A stretch of 64,000 nucleotides of DNA from Halospina denitrificans (GTDB taxonomy: Bacteria; Pseudomonadota; Gammaproteobacteria; Pseudomonadales; Oleiphilaceae), in NCBI RefSeq assembly GCF_004364635.1, contig NZ_SOAX01000004.1, positions 124,001-188,000 on the forward strand, in the 5' to 3' direction. Below the pieces are notes generated by a model. It worked only from the letters and a program-made list of their open reading frames with translations, ran no database searches and was not told where the DNA came from. Below are positions 1 to 8,593 of this stretch, one piece after another; position 1 is the stretch's first letter, and every line of letters begins with the position of its first letter. The position numbers and the translations under genes were made by a program.

Positions 1-1
1 G

Positions 2-67
2 GAAAGCATCCGCGAACGCCAGAACCTGGTTCGATCGATGTTTACCGGCTACAAGCGAGATCATTGA
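2..67 (+). CDS. 3' end of an unidentified upstream gene (partial)
   Basis: An open frame enters from the window edge and ends at TGA 65-67, with a C-terminus reading SIRERQNLVRSMFTGYKRDH. Its stop overlaps the ATG of the PepSY gene at 67 (TGATG), the geometry expected of translationally coupled genes. Only 21 codons are visible, so no family can be assigned and chance openness cannot be excluded. Confidence 0.35.
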   Translation, partial: ESIRERQNLVRSMFTGYKRDH

Positions 68-372
68 TGACAGTCACACCTCCATGGCGGCCGCTGATGG
101 CCGCCGCTCTGCTCCTGGTAGCCGTTATACCGATTGCCGGGGCAGATCATGACGAGGTTCGGGAACTGCGCGAGAATGAGGATATCGTTGGTCTTGAGGA
201 GATCCTCACAACCTTCCGCCAAAAATATCCCGACGGCCGGGTGCTGGAAGTGGAGCTGGAGCGCGAAGAAGATGAACACGTCTACGAACTGGAAATCCTT
301 GCCCCCTCGGGGGAGGTACGTGAACTGCGTTTTGACGCTGTTACCGGCGAATTCATGGGCGAAGACGATTAG
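67..372 (+). CDS. PepSY-domain periplasmic protein
   Basis: A protein of about 101 residues with an N-terminal hydrophobic signal segment (residues about 9-26, ending near IAGA) followed by one PepSY-like module: DIVGLEEILTTFRQKYPDGR, then strands VLEVELEREED and VYELEILAPSGEVREL, closing with the typical FDAVTGEF. PepSY modules are thought to be small periplasmic inhibitory or sensing domains, and such genes often precede PhoPQ/QseBC-type two-component systems. The response regulator starts 11 nt downstream and the kinase follows, so this is probably the first visible member of a three-gene signalling operon and may modulate the kinase sensor domain. A TTG at 64 is an alternative start; ATG 67 is preferred. 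Confidence 0.75.
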   Translation: MTVTPPWRPLMAAALLLVAVIPIAGADHDEVRELRENEDIVGLEEILTTFRQKYPDGRVLEVELEREEDEHVYELEILAPSGEVRELRFDAVTGEFMGEDD

Positions 373-383
373 GTGACCGGCGC

Positions 384-1067
384 ATGAGACTGTTACTGAT
401 TGAGGATGAGGCAGCTCTCGCCGAGCAACTCAGGAAAGCCCTGAGTGACGCGGGCTTCGCCACGGATGTCACCGGCGATGGTATTGAAGCCCAGTATCTG
501 GGCGAACAGGAAGCCTACGATGTGGCGGTACTGGATCTTGGTCTCCCCGGCCGCTCCGGGCTGGAAGTACTCCGGAACTGGCGCAAGGCGGGAAACGCCC
601 TCCCCGTTCTGATCCTCACCGCCCGGGATGCATGGCATGAAAAGGTCGATGGCTTCAAGGCCGGGGCCGATGACTATCTGGGGAAGCCCTTCCATACCGA
701 GGAACTCATCGCCCGGCTCAATGCCCTGATCCACCGTGCCGGCAACCAGCCCGGCGGCGCGCTTACCGCCGGCGGTCTGACATTGGATGAGGAGCGCCAG
801 GAAGCCCTTTTGCCCTCGGGAGCCCCGGTGGAGCTCACCGGAACCGAGTTCCGGTTATTGCGCTACCTGATGCTCCACCCGGATTCGCTGCTGTCGAAGA
901 GCCGCCTCACCGAGCACGTGTATGAATACGACCAGGACAAAGACAGCAACGTCATCGAGGTCTACATCAACCGGCTGCGCCGCAGGATCGGGCACGACGC
1001 CATCGAAACCCGGCGCGGCCAGGGCTATGTCTTTCACCCCGGCGTTTTCCGGGCACAGGACGGCTGA
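384..1067 (+). CDS. OmpR/PhoP-family response regulator
   Basis: A 227-residue two-domain regulator. The receiver domain (about 1-115) has the acidic pair E7/D8, phosphoacceptor D51 in VLDLGLPG, T79 and K101 in LGKPF, so phosphorylation chemistry is intact. The C-terminal winged helix (about 128-220) has the OmpR-type ELTGTEFRLLRYLMLHP and VIEVYINRLRRRIG motifs. The kinase gene begins 11 nt downstream with its own GAGGGAG-like ribosome site. The partner kinase is PhoQ-like, so the pair may respond to divalent cations, membrane stress or copper; the signal cannot be read from sequence. Confidence 0.9.
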   Translation: MRLLLIEDEAALAEQLRKALSDAGFATDVTGDGIEAQYLGEQEAYDVAVLDLGLPGRSGLEVLRNWRKAGNALPVLILTARDAWHEKVDGFKAGADDYLGKPFHTEELIARLNALIHRAGNQPGGALTAGGLTLDEERQEALLPSGAPVELTGTEFRLLRYLMLHPDSLLSKSRLTEHVYEYDQDKDSNVIEVYINRLRRRIGHDAIETRRGQGYVFHPGVFRAQDG

Positions 1068-1078
1068 GGGAGTTCAGG

Positions 1079-2401
1079 GTGCGAACCAGTCTGCAATCCC
1101 GACTTGCTATTGGTATTGCCATTCCGGTGGCGATAGCGACACTGCTGACCGTGGTCCTCGTGAGCTATGGCGCGCGCCAGCTGGTGGACGACTTCGTGCT
1201 GACCCGCCTGGAACACGACCTTGAAACCCTGGTCGCCGGCGTGGAACTGAGCCCGAATGCCCCGCCGCACCAGGGCAAACAACTCACCCAGGTGTATCAA
1301 CAGCCCTATTCCGGCCACTATTTCCAGATTGAAACAGAGGGCAGCGCGCCCGAGCGTTCCCGTTCCCTCTGGGACCATCAACTGGATCTTCCGGATCTCG
1401 AACCCGGCGAACGCCGTACCTTCCGCACACTGGGGCCCGAGGGACAACCGCTCATGATGCTGATTGAAGGCTTCAGTCAGTCGGGCCAGTCCGCCGTGGT
1501 CGGCGTCGCTGAGGATATTGGCCCGCTAACGGCAACGGTACGACTGCTGCAGGGCAGTATTGCCGGCCTTGGCGTTCTGCTTCTCGGGCTTATTGTGCTG
1601 TCACAGACCGCCCTTATCCGTCGTGGTCTGGCACCGGTGAACGCACTCCGCCAGGAGCTTCAGCGCCTGGAGCGCGGCGATATCGAGGAACTCAACGCCG
1701 ACCAGGTCCCGCGTGAAATCCGCCCCCTGATCCTGGAAATCAATCAGCTGATCCGCCTGCTCTCCAGCCGTTTGATACGCTCCCGCAACGCCCTTGGCAA
1801 TCTGGCCCACGCCCTCAAAACCCCCCTGACCATCCTCGATGGCCTCAATGAAAACGAGCCTCACTCGTCCGACGAACTCCATCGCCAGGTCGCGGCCATG
1901 CGCAACATTGTTGAACGGGAGCTGCGTCGTGCACGCCTTGCCGGTGGCGGCATGCCAGGCGCAACCCTGGCACCGGAGACCGCGATTTCTGAACTTGTCG
2001 AGGTATTCACCAAAGTCTATGCCCACAAAACCATCGAATTTGATATCCAGATTACGCCGGAATTGAGACTGCCCCTGGATCGGGAGGATTTTCTCGAGCT
2101 GGTCGGAGTCCTCGTCGACAACGCCTGCAAGTGGTGTCATCACCGCGTCCGGGTTACCGTGGAACAGTCTGGGGAGAAGACTTCGCTTACCGTTGACGAT
2201 GACGGCGCCGGCTGCCCTGAGGAACAACGCGCCTCGCTGGCGAAACGGGGCTGGCGGGTGGATGGGGAACATCCGGGTTCGGGCCTGGGACTGGCCATCG
2301 CCGCCGACATTGTCGAGCAGTACAACGGGCGGCTGAGCTTCCATGATTCCCCGCTTGGCGGCCTGCAGGTGAAAGCCACGCTTAAAACAGGGAGGGACTG
2401 A
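1079..2401 (+). CDS. PhoQ-like sensor histidine kinase
   Basis: A 440-residue membrane kinase starting at GTG. TM1 is at about residues 10-30, a periplasmic sensor loop at about 31-150, TM2 at about 157-178, then a HAMP-like linker (RRGLAPVNALRQELQRLERGD). The dimerisation box is NLAHALKTPL with phospho-acceptor H244, a PhoQ-type H-box (alanine where EnvZ-type kinases have acid). The ATPase domain has N-box LVDNACKW, G1 DDDGAGCPEEQ and G2 GSGLGLAI. The C-terminus coincides with the end of the operon; an AT-rich spacer follows. Confidence 0.9.
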   Translation: MRTSLQSRLAIGIAIPVAIATLLTVVLVSYGARQLVDDFVLTRLEHDLETLVAGVELSPNAPPHQGKQLTQVYQQPYSGHYFQIETEGSAPERSRSLWDHQLDLPDLEPGERRTFRTLGPEGQPLMMLIEGFSQSGQSAVVGVAEDIGPLTATVRLLQGSIAGLGVLLLGLIVLSQTALIRRGLAPVNALRQELQRLERGDIEELNADQVPREIRPLILEINQLIRLLSSRLIRSRNALGNLAHALKTPLTILDGLNENEPHSSDELHRQVAAMRNIVERELRRARLAGGGMPGATLAPETAISELVEVFTKVYAHKTIEFDIQITPELRLPLDREDFLELVGVLVDNACKWCHHRVRVTVEQSGEKTSLTVDDDGAGCPEEQRASLAKRGWRVDGEHPGSGLGLAIAADIVEQYNGRLSFHDSPLGGLQVKATLKTGRD

Positions 2402-2409
2402 CTTCCCGA

Positions 2410-2429
2410 GCAAGGCACTGCTGGCTTGC
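2410..2429 (+). terminator. Possible hairpin terminator after the kinase gene
   Basis: GCAAG (2410-2414) pairs with CTTGC (2425-2429), extended by CA/TG after one mismatch. An A/T-rich stretch follows but there is no clean T-run, so this is a weak call. Confidence 0.3.
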
Positions 2430-2515
2430 CCATAAAGATTCATTTTATTAGTATTTTTTATTAATCCTTCTTTTCAAACCAGCAAACAACCACCAACATC
2501 AGGGAGACACACCCC

Positions 2516-2977
2516 ATGAGATCCATCCGAAACAGCCTTCTCGGCGCATGCCTGATAACAATGACCCTCGCCGTTCTGCCCGCACAGGCGGAAGACGTGA
2601 CCTCGGAGCTGAACCCCAAACTCCGGGGACTCCTCCAGAAGGAAATGGTCGGAATCGAGGCGGCAATGAAGGAAGTCTACAGCGCCATCATCCGCGGCAA
2701 TCACAAGGTCGTGCAGGAAAAAGGCCAGGCCATTCACGACAGTTTCATTCTCGCTCAGGAATTAACCGATGAGGACCGCAAGGCGCTCAAGGCTGCTGTG
2801 CCCAAGGCGTTCCTGAAACTCGACCAGAAGTTCCACAAGCAGGCTGCAAAGCTCGCTGAAGCCGGCGGGGGTAAGGACACAGGGAAACAGAAACAGATCT
2901 TCGACCGGATGACGAATTCCTGCGTGAGCTGTCACAGCCGTTTTGTGGATGAGCGTTTCAGCGGCCTGAAGAAGTAA
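2516..2977 (+). CDS. Cytochrome c'-like periplasmic c-type cytochrome
   Basis: A 153-residue protein with a signal peptide (residues 1-25, ending PAQA) and a predicted four-helix body. The single haem motif CVSCH lies close to the C-terminus (NSCVSCHSRFV), the location typical of the cytochrome c'/c556 family rather than class I cytochromes. It is probably a soluble periplasmic haem protein that binds NO or carries electrons. The gene stands alone, separated from the kinase by about 115 nt of AT-rich sequence (2440-2470) that could hold a promoter, and ends at a hairpin shared with convergent metY. Confidence 0.8.
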   Translation: MRSIRNSLLGACLITMTLAVLPAQAEDVTSELNPKLRGLLQKEMVGIEAAMKEVYSAIIRGNHKVVQEKGQAIHDSFILAQELTDEDRKALKAAVPKAFLKLDQKFHKQAAKLAEAGGGKDTGKQKQIFDRMTNSCVSCHSRFVDERFSGLKK

Positions 2978-3000
2978 GCCCGGATGCGCGACATCCGGGC
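2978..3000. terminator. Bidirectional hairpin between cytochrome and metY genes
   Basis: GCCCGGATG (2978-2986) and CATCCGGGC (2992-3000) form a perfect 9-bp stem with a 5-nt loop in the 32-nt gap between two convergent genes. No T-run follows on the + strand, so efficiency is uncertain, but the position fits a shared terminator. Confidence 0.6.
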
Positions 3001-3009
3001 TGCCCCGGG

Positions 3010-4287
3010 TCAGGACTGTGAGGCGTCCAGTGCCTGCTCAACGTCCGCCAGGATGTCATCCACGTGCTCAATACCAATGGCGAGGCGCACCAGATCCCGT
3101 GGAACGCCGGCGCTGGCCAGTTCCTCGTCATTGAGCTGACGGTGGGTAGTGCTGGCGGGATGGCATGCCAGCGTCTTGGCATCACCAATATTCACCAGGC
3201 GCACGATCATCTGCAGGGCATCGATGAATCGGGCGCCCGCTTCGTCGCCTCCCTTGATGCCAAAGGACAGAATGCCCGAGGCTCGGCCATCCATGTATTT
3301 CTTCGCGAGCTCATGGTACCGGCTGGATGCCAGGCCCGCGTAGTTGACCCAGTTCACCGCCGGATGCTGCTCCAGGTACTGGGCTACTCTGAGGGCATTC
3401 TCGCAGTGGCGTTCCATGCGCAGGTGCAGGGTCTCAATGCCCTGCATCAGCTGGAACGCATTCATCGGTGACAGGGCTGCGCCCATGTTGCGCAGCGGCA
3501 CCACCCGGCAGCGCCCGATGAAGGCGGCCTCGCCCATGGCTTCGGTATAGACCACGCCATGGTAGGAGGGATCCGGTTCATTCAGCATGGCAAAACGCTC
3601 GGGGTAGTCGGCCCACGGGAAGCGCCCGGAATCCACAATCGCACCACCCAGTGTGGTTCCATGCCCACCCATGAATTTCGTCAGTGAATGGATAACCACA
3701 TCGGCGCCATGCTCAAAAGGGCGCCACAGGCAGGGCGTGGGAACCGTGTTATCGACGAACAGGGGCACGCCGTTCCGGTGACCAATCGTGGCCAGCTTTT
3801 CAACGTCAACAACATTGCCGGCCGGGTTGCCCACGGTCTCGCAGAAGATCAGCTTGGTACGATCATCAATGCGAGCCTCAAACGCATCCGGGTCGTCAGC
3901 ACTGACAAACCGGACCTCAATGCCCTGTCTTGGGAAAGTATGGGCGAACAGATTGTAGGTCCCGCCATAGAGCTGGGTCGTGGTCACAATATTGTCCCCA
4001 ACCTCGGCAATGGCCTGGATGGAAGCGGTGATGGCCGCCATGCCGGAGGCCATGGCCAGCGCTCCGACACCGCCTTCCAGCAACCTGACTCGCTCCTCGA
4101 GAACGGCGTTCGTGGGATTCATCATGCGGGTATAGATATTGCCCGCGACCTTCAGGTCGAACAGGTCAGCACCGTGCTGGGTGTTATCAAACGCATAGGA
4201 AGTGGTCTGGTAAATCGGCGTAGCTACGGCTTTCGTGGTGGGGTCGGGTTGGAATCCACCATGAATCGTCAGGGTATCGGTTTTCAT
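3010..4287 (-). CDS. metY: O-acetylhomoserine sulfhydrylase (PLP-dependent)
   Basis: A 425-residue member of the Cys/Met metabolism PLP family. The N-terminus TLTIHGGFQPDPTTKAVATP, the phosphate-binding SGMAAI, and the PLP lysine K204 in SLTKFMGGHGTTLGG are all present. The length and the extended region after the lysine (IVDSGRFPWADYPERF) fit O-acetylhomoserine aminocarboxypropyltransferase (MetY) rather than the shorter cystathionine synthase/lyase enzymes. It would make homocysteine from O-acetylhomoserine and sulfide in the cytoplasm. It is divergent from rpe, with a 168-nt gap. O-succinylhomoserine specificity (MetZ) is less likely from length. Confidence 0.88.
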   Translation of the reverse strand: MKTDTLTIHGGFQPDPTTKAVATPIYQTTSYAFDNTQHGADLFDLKVAGNIYTRMMNPTNAVLEERVRLLEGGVGALAMASGMAAITASIQAIAEVGDNIVTTTQLYGGTYNLFAHTFPRQGIEVRFVSADDPDAFEARIDDRTKLIFCETVGNPAGNVVDVEKLATIGHRNGVPLFVDNTVPTPCLWRPFEHGADVVIHSLTKFMGGHGTTLGGAIVDSGRFPWADYPERFAMLNEPDPSYHGVVYTEAMGEAAFIGRCRVVPLRNMGAALSPMNAFQLMQGIETLHLRMERHCENALRVAQYLEQHPAVNWVNYAGLASSRYHELAKKYMDGRASGILSFGIKGGDEAGARFIDALQMIVRLVNIGDAKTLACHPASTTHRQLNDEELASAGVPRDLVRLAIGIEHVDDILADVEQALDASQS

Positions 4288-4455
4288 GACGCGTCCTTGA
4301 AATCCAGTTGTTATGGTTTTTGCCAGCCCTAGTATGCCCCAGCTCGGCTATGATCAGAAACAGGACGCAACGCTGGGCCCCTGCTGGTTTGAAACGGGTG
4401 CGACAGTTACACTATCCGCCTTCCAGTCCAGTTAACAATCAGGTTCGGAACTTCT

Positions 4456-5133
4456 ATGAACGACGCCCTTATTGCTCCTTCAATCCTCTCCGCCGATTTC
4501 GCCCGACTCGGCGAGGAAGTGGACAACGTCCTCGCCGCCGGCGCGGACATGGTGCACTTCGATGTGATGGACAACCATTACGTGCCCAATCTGACCATCG
4601 GCCCCATGGTCTGTGAAGCACTGAGAAAGCATGGCGTCACCGCGCCCATCGACGTCCACCTGATGGTCAAGCCGGTGGACGACCTGATCCGGATGTTCAT
4701 TGATGCCGGAGCCGATTACATCACCTTCCATCCGGAAGCGTCGGATCACATCGACCGTTCCCTTCAGCTGATCAGGGATGCAGGGCTCAAGGCCGGCCTC
4801 GTATTCAACCCGGCCACGCCACTGCACTACATGGACTACGTTCAGGACAAGCTCGACATGATCCTGTTGATGTCCGTGAACCCCGGCTTCGGCGGTCAGT
4901 CCTTCATCCCCGGCACCCTGGACAAGCTGCGCGAAGCGCGGCGGAAGATCGATGCCAGCGGCCGCAACATCCGCCTGGAAGTGGACGGTGGCGTGAAGGC
5001 GGACAACATCGGCGAGATCGCCGCCGCCGGCGCGGATACCTTTGTGGCCGGCTCAGCCATCTTCAAGCAGGACGACTACCGCCAGGTCATCGACGAGATG
5101 CGCAAGCGCATCGCCCAGTCGCAATCGATCTAG
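4456..5133 (+). CDS. rpe: Ribulose-phosphate 3-epimerase
   Basis: A 225-residue TIM-barrel enzyme interconverting ribulose-5-P and xylulose-5-P in the pentose phosphate pathway. Family motifs are complete: [30 protein letters not shown] (metal/catalytic H34, D36), DVHLMV (H68), [12 protein letters not shown] and the catalytic-aspartate loop LEVDGGV. In pseudomonads rpe lies next to gph and trpE; gph is not here and trpE is about 5 kb downstream, so the cluster appears opened by insertions. Its stop overlaps that of the convergent ABC permease within CTAG. Confidence 0.95.
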   Translation: MNDALIAPSILSADFARLGEEVDNVLAAGADMVHFDVMDNHYVPNLTIGPMVCEALRKHGVTAPIDVHLMVKPVDDLIRMFIDAGADYITFHPEASDHIDRSLQLIRDAGLKAGLVFNPATPLHYMDYVQDKLDMILLMSVNPGFGGQSFIPGTLDKLREARRKIDASGRNIRLEVDGGVKADNIGEIAAAGADTFVAGSAIFKQDDYRQVIDEMRKRIAQSQSI

Positions 5134-5939
5134 CTTTGCGCCAGGCGCCGGTTCAGCGCCCAGACCGACAGGGGCGCGAAAACCAGCGTGATCACGCCGG
5201 CCCAGGCCAGGGCTCCCAGGGCGGGCTCGAGTACAGGCCCGCCACTGAGCAGCCCCCGCGACGCCTCCGCCAGCAGGGACACCGGATTGAGAGGGACCAC
5301 CACCTGCAACAATGGCGGCATGGTCTCGACCGGCACGAACACGCTGCTGATGAAAGTCACCGGAAACAGCGCCGTGAAGCCGAAGAGCTGGACGTGCTCC
5401 GGATCCTTGGCAAGAACCCCCACCAGCACCATCACCCAGGACATGGCCAGGGCAAACACCAATAGCAGCGCAATCAGCACCGGCAACCAGACCAGGGATT
5501 CACTGGGCCGGAACCCCAGAAGCGCACCGATGACCAGCAGCAGCACGATGCACCAGGCCTGTTTGACCATATCCGCCAGAATCCGCCCGGCAAGCGGCGA
5601 CCAGCGCGCGATCGGCAGGGCCCGGAAGCGGTCGAACACGCCCCGGGTCAGATCCGTGTTCAGGCCGTGCCCCACATAGACGGTGACGAAGACCAGGTTC
5701 ATCACGATCACACCGGGCAGTATGAATTCCAGATAATCCGCCGTTGAGCCGGCAATGGCGCCCCCGAAAACGAACAGGAAGAGCACCAGGAACAGGATGG
5801 GCTGGATGCTGAAGTCCGCCATTTCCCAGGGATTGCGCCGCAGCTGAAGCAGGGTCCGCCATGCCAGGGTGAAAGTCTGGCGTGCACCATCCATCAAGCG
5901 AGCCCGCAGGCCGGTTGGCGTTCGTTCTTCTGGCATCAT
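5130..5939 (-). CDS. ABC-2 type (DrrB-like) transporter permease
   Basis: A 269-residue inner-membrane protein with about six hydrophobic segments and the ABC-2 permease features [38 protein letters not shown] and the late [20 protein letters not shown]. It overlaps the upstream ATPase gene by 4 nt (ATGA), so the two form an exporter pair similar to DrrAB. Such pairs export hydrophobic compounds, lipids or polysaccharide; the substrate is unknown. It lies downstream of a decayed TonB-receptor gene on the same strand, so an ancestral link with siderophore traffic is possible but speculative. Confidence 0.88.
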   Translation of the reverse strand: MMPEERTPTGLRARLMDGARQTFTLAWRTLLQLRRNPWEMADFSIQPILFLVLFLFVFGGAIAGSTADYLEFILPGVIVMNLVFVTVYVGHGLNTDLTRGVFDRFRALPIARWSPLAGRILADMVKQAWCIVLLLVIGALLGFRPSESLVWLPVLIALLLVFALAMSWVMVLVGVLAKDPEHVQLFGFTALFPVTFISSVFVPVETMPPLLQVVVPLNPVSLLAEASRGLLSGGPVLEPALGALAWAGVITLVFAPLSVWALNRRLAQS

Positions 5940-6901
5940 GACTCGGGCTCCGTCGTTACGTCGGATTCCGGTTCCACGCGCCGCCCTGTCAGTGACAGGA
6001 ACACATCATCGAGACTGGGCCGGCGCAGCATCAGCTCCCGGACGCTGATGCCCGCCTCATCCAGTCCCCGCACAACCGTGGTCAAAAGGGCCGAATCCGT
6101 CAGCGGCACCATGACACGCAGGCCATCCACCTCCGGCGCCCGGCCCGCCACGTCTCCACCCAGCTCCACCAGGGCCGGTAGATCGGCCTCGCTGTTCGCG
6201 TGCAGCTCCAGGGTCTGGGCGCCGATGCGGGACTTGAGCTCTTCAGACGTACCCCGGGCAATGACCTGCCCCTGGTCAATCACCACCAGCTCGTCCGCCA
6301 GCGCATCCGCCTCGTCCAGATACTGGGTCGTGAGCAGCACCGTGGTTCCCTGCGCCACCAGGCGACGCACCAGGTTCCACAGATCCATGCGGGCGCGCGG
6401 ATCCAGGCCCGTGGTGGGTTCGTCGAGAAAGAGAACACTGGGGTGGCCGACCAGGCTGGCGGCCAGATCAAGCCGACGGCGCATGCCGCCGGAATAGGTC
6501 TGGACGGGCCGATGGGCCGCATCGCGCAGGTCAAAATCGGCGAGCAGCTCATCCGCACGGTTTCGGGCGGTGCGTCGGGGCAGCGCCAGAAGGCGACCGA
6601 TCAGGACCAGGTTTTCCCGCCCGGTCAGCTTCTCATCCACGGAGGCATACTGACCGGTCAGGCCCAGGTGCTGGCGCACCGCGTGGGGGTCACGCTGGAC
6701 ATCGAAGCCTTCAACACTTGCCGTACCCGCATCCGGGCCAATCAGCGTTGCCAGGATACGCACCACCGTGGTCTTGCCCGCGCCGTTGGGGCCGAGCAAG
6801 CCCAGCACGGTGCCACGGCGGACGTTCAGGTCCACGCCATTAAGCGCCTTTGTGGCACCGAAATGCTTGACCAGTCCCTCGGCGCTAATCGCGTCTTCCA
6901 T
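5936..6901 (-). CDS. ABC transporter ATP-binding protein (DrrA-like)
   Basis: A 321-residue ATPase with Walker A GPNGAGKTT (G37-T45), Q-loop in LGLTGQYASVDEKLTG, signature YSGGMRRRLDLA, Walker B VLFLDEPTTGLD and switch histidine-region LLTTQYLDEADALAD. It has the C-terminal extension of about 80 residues typical of DrrA/antibiotic-export ATPases, including LRRPSLDDVFLSLTGRR. It is coupled to the permease by a 4-nt overlap. All nucleotide-binding motifs are intact. Confidence 0.92.
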   Translation of the reverse strand: MEDAISAEGLVKHFGATKALNGVDLNVRRGTVLGLLGPNGAGKTTVVRILATLIGPDAGTASVEGFDVQRDPHAVRQHLGLTGQYASVDEKLTGRENLVLIGRLLALPRRTARNRADELLADFDLRDAAHRPVQTYSGGMRRRLDLAASLVGHPSVLFLDEPTTGLDPRARMDLWNLVRRLVAQGTTVLLTTQYLDEADALADELVVIDQGQVIARGTSEELKSRIGAQTLELHANSEADLPALVELGGDVAGRAPEVDGLRVMVPLTDSALLTTVVRGLDEAGISVRELMLRRPSLDDVFLSLTGRRVEPESDVTTEPES

Positions 6902-6963
6902 GGAATCGCCCCGATCTTCTCAGCCTGTAAGCTGATCAGGATAGCGCCGAGTGAGTCCAGACA

Positions 6964-7150
6964 CTACCAGTTAACCGCGTAGCCGAGGCCAACCGTGCGG
7001 CCCTGGCCTTTAACCCTTGATGTGGACAGGTTATACGCCTGGCTCACCGCCGGATAGTAATCCTCGTTCAACAGATTCTTCGCGGACAGCGTCAGATCGC
7101 CGGGGCCGGCATCGAAACGGGCTACAACATCAACGACTGTGTAGGGGGCA
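6964..7150 (-). pseudogene. 3' remnant of a TonB-dependent receptor gene
   Basis: The minus-strand frame ending at TAG 6964-6966 reads YTVVDVVARFDAGPGDLTLS, then AKNLLNEDYYPAVSQAYNLS, then GQGRTVGLGYAVNW. This is the characteristic last three beta-strands of a siderophore-type TonB receptor: the LxxKNLxDxxY signature and an aromatic C-terminal residue for outer-membrane assembly. The rest of the receptor (roughly 600 residues) and any start are missing. Upstream the frame runs straight into the 3' end of the tetR gene, so a deletion probably joined the two. The exact junction (about 7140-7160) is estimated by eye. Confidence 0.75.
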
Positions 7151-7741
7151 GGGAGCAAGACTGTGCCAGGCGGCATCCGCAAGCGTTTCGCGATATTCGG
7201 ACGGCGCAGTTTTCACCCGGCCAGCAAGCCAACTGCGCACGTAATCCTGGGAAGGACCGTTAACGAGTGCATGGAAAAGCTCCACCGGCACGTCCCGTAT
7301 CTCGCCAGCATCAATCCGGGGCCGCAACCAGTCACGGACCATCCGGAACTGGCGGCGATTGTCTTCCTTGAGGGTCTCGGCGGCCTCGCCCCGGATCACC
7401 TGGGCACGCGTTGAGAAGATAAAGCGCGCCCAGTCAGGATTGTCCTCCACCCAATCCAGGTAGGTCGTGACCATCAGACGGATGCCGGTCTCAGCATCCG
7501 GATCGGCCGCCAGCGCCTCGGTCAGTCGCTGTGAGTAATTCCTGAGTCCCTGTATGAACAGCGTGGCGGCGAGTTGATCCTTATTGCCGAAATGGTGATA
7601 GAGACTACCGGTGCTGGCCCCCGAGCGCTCACGGATCATGTCGACGGTGGTGTTCTCCACACCGTTTTCCATGAAGCAGGCCAGTGCCGCCTGCAGAATC
7701 TCATCGCGGCGTCTGTCACCCCGGGCTTGACTACTCGCCAT
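7130..7741 (-). CDS. TetR/AcrR-family regulator with altered C-terminus
   Basis: A 203-residue regulator with the TetR helix-turn-helix DEILQAALACFMENGVENTT then IRERSGASTGSLYHHFGNKD. The ligand domain contains YLDWVEDNPDWARFIFSTR. It is divergent from the DUF4442 gene across a 48-nt spacer packed with TAGAAT/ATTCTA half-sites, so it probably autoregulates and controls that neighbour. The last residues (about CPLHSR) are read in a second frame over DNA encoding the TonB-receptor remnant, so the C-terminal tip appears to have been replaced by the deletion. Confidence 0.88.
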   Translation of the reverse strand: MASSQARGDRRRDEILQAALACFMENGVENTTVDMIRERSGASTGSLYHHFGNKDQLAATLFIQGLRNYSQRLTEALAADPDAETGIRLMVTTYLDWVEDNPDWARFIFSTRAQVIRGEAAETLKEDNRRQFRMVRDWLRPRIDAGEIRDVPVELFHALVNGPSQDYVRSWLAGRVKTAPSEYRETLADAAWHSLAPCPLHSR

Positions 7742-7746
7742 AGAAA

Positions 7747-7774
7747 TAGAATCCTATTCTAGAACGTTATTCTA
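7747..7774. promoter_or_regulatory. Two overlapping TetR-type operator palindromes
   Basis: TAGAAT-CCT-ATTCTA (7747-7761) is a perfect 6-3-6 palindrome. TAGAAC-GTT-ATTCTA (7760-7774) is a second copy with one mismatch, sharing 2 bp with the first. The centres are 13 bp apart, in the spacer between the divergent tetR and DUF4442 genes. Confidence 0.7.
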
Positions 7775-7789
7775 ATAAGAGGATAGACC

Positions 7790-8266
7790 ATGCCTGCTAA
7801 ATCACCAACCCTGCGTATGTACGAGCGATTTGCCGCGATGCCTGGCGGTCGAGCCATGTTCTCAAGAGCGCTGTGCTTCAGGGCGCCCTATTTTCAAACC
7901 ATCCGCCCGCGGGTCGAGACCCTGGAACCAACACGCAGTGTCTGGCACATGAAGAAGCGTCGTGCGGTGGAAAACCACATCGGCACCGTCCATGCCCTGG
8001 CCATGGGTAACCTCTGTGAAATCGCGGCGGGAACACTCATGGAAGCCGGGTTGCCTGCAAGCAAACGCTGGATCCCGAAAAGCATGACCATCGACTATCT
8101 GGCCAAGGCAAACACCGACCTGGTGGGCGAAGCGACACACGATGCGCTGGACAGTGCCGAGGGCGATGTTCCGGTGGTGGTAACCGTCAGGGACAAGTCG
8201 GGCACCGCTGTGGTCCAGGCGACGATCACCATGTTTGTTTCCGCGAAAAAGGCGAAATCCACGTGA
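7790..8266 (+). CDS. DUF4442 hotdog-fold protein (thioesterase-like)
   Basis: A 158-residue protein resembling the DUF4442 branch of the hotdog superfamily: PYFQTIRPRVETLEPTRSVW, the helix region ENHIGTVHALAMGNLCEIAAG and the strand MTIDYLAKANTDLVGEA. Members are thought to act on acyl thioesters, but no activity is proven for this branch. The ATG at 7790 follows AAGAGGA. Transcription is divergent from a TetR regulator through shared operators, suggesting control by a small molecule, perhaps an acyl-CoA. Confidence 0.75.
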   Translation: MPAKSPTLRMYERFAAMPGGRAMFSRALCFRAPYFQTIRPRVETLEPTRSVWHMKKRRAVENHIGTVHALAMGNLCEIAAGTLMEAGLPASKRWIPKSMTIDYLAKANTDLVGEATHDALDSAEGDVPVVVTVRDKSGTAVVQATITMFVSAKKAKST

Positions 8267-8269
8267 CCC

Positions 8270-8587
8270 CTAGAACCGGTGAGGCTCAAACTCGACAGCC
8301 TGCGGTACCTGGCCCAGCAGCTCAATCCGGCCCCGATAGCGGCCCTCGCCGGTGGCGGTGAAATCGAAGGTAAAGGTCCGGCGGAACCGCAGCCGCCCCC
8401 TGTCGTCGCGGCCAACGCCCAGGCCACTGAGATACACGCTCTGGTCCAGCAGGTCCACATCGGCCTTCTCACAGGCCTGGCGGGCGGCCCTGAGGGCACG
8501 CTCCTTGGTTTCCTGCGCCCGCCACCAGTACCAGGCGCCGAAGGCGGCAAGAAAAAGCAAAGTGAGTGTCGTTAGATCAAGCTGCAT
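8270..8587 (-). CDS. DUF3301 small membrane protein
   Basis: A 105-residue protein with one N-terminal membrane segment (residues about 5-22) followed by the DUF3301 pattern: ARQACEKADVDLLDQSVYLS then LRFRRTFTFDFTATGEGRYR and a terminal LLGQVPQAVEFEPHRF. The function of the family is unknown. It lies 6 nt downstream of the lipoprotein gene on the same strand, so the two are probably cotranscribed, and converges on the DUF4442 gene with a 3-nt gap. Confidence 0.75.
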   Translation of the reverse strand: MQLDLTTLTLLFLAAFGAWYWWRAQETKERALRAARQACEKADVDLLDQSVYLSGLGVGRDDRGRLRFRRTFTFDFTATGEGRYRGRIELLGQVPQAVEFEPHRF

Positions 8588-8593
8588 AGCGTC

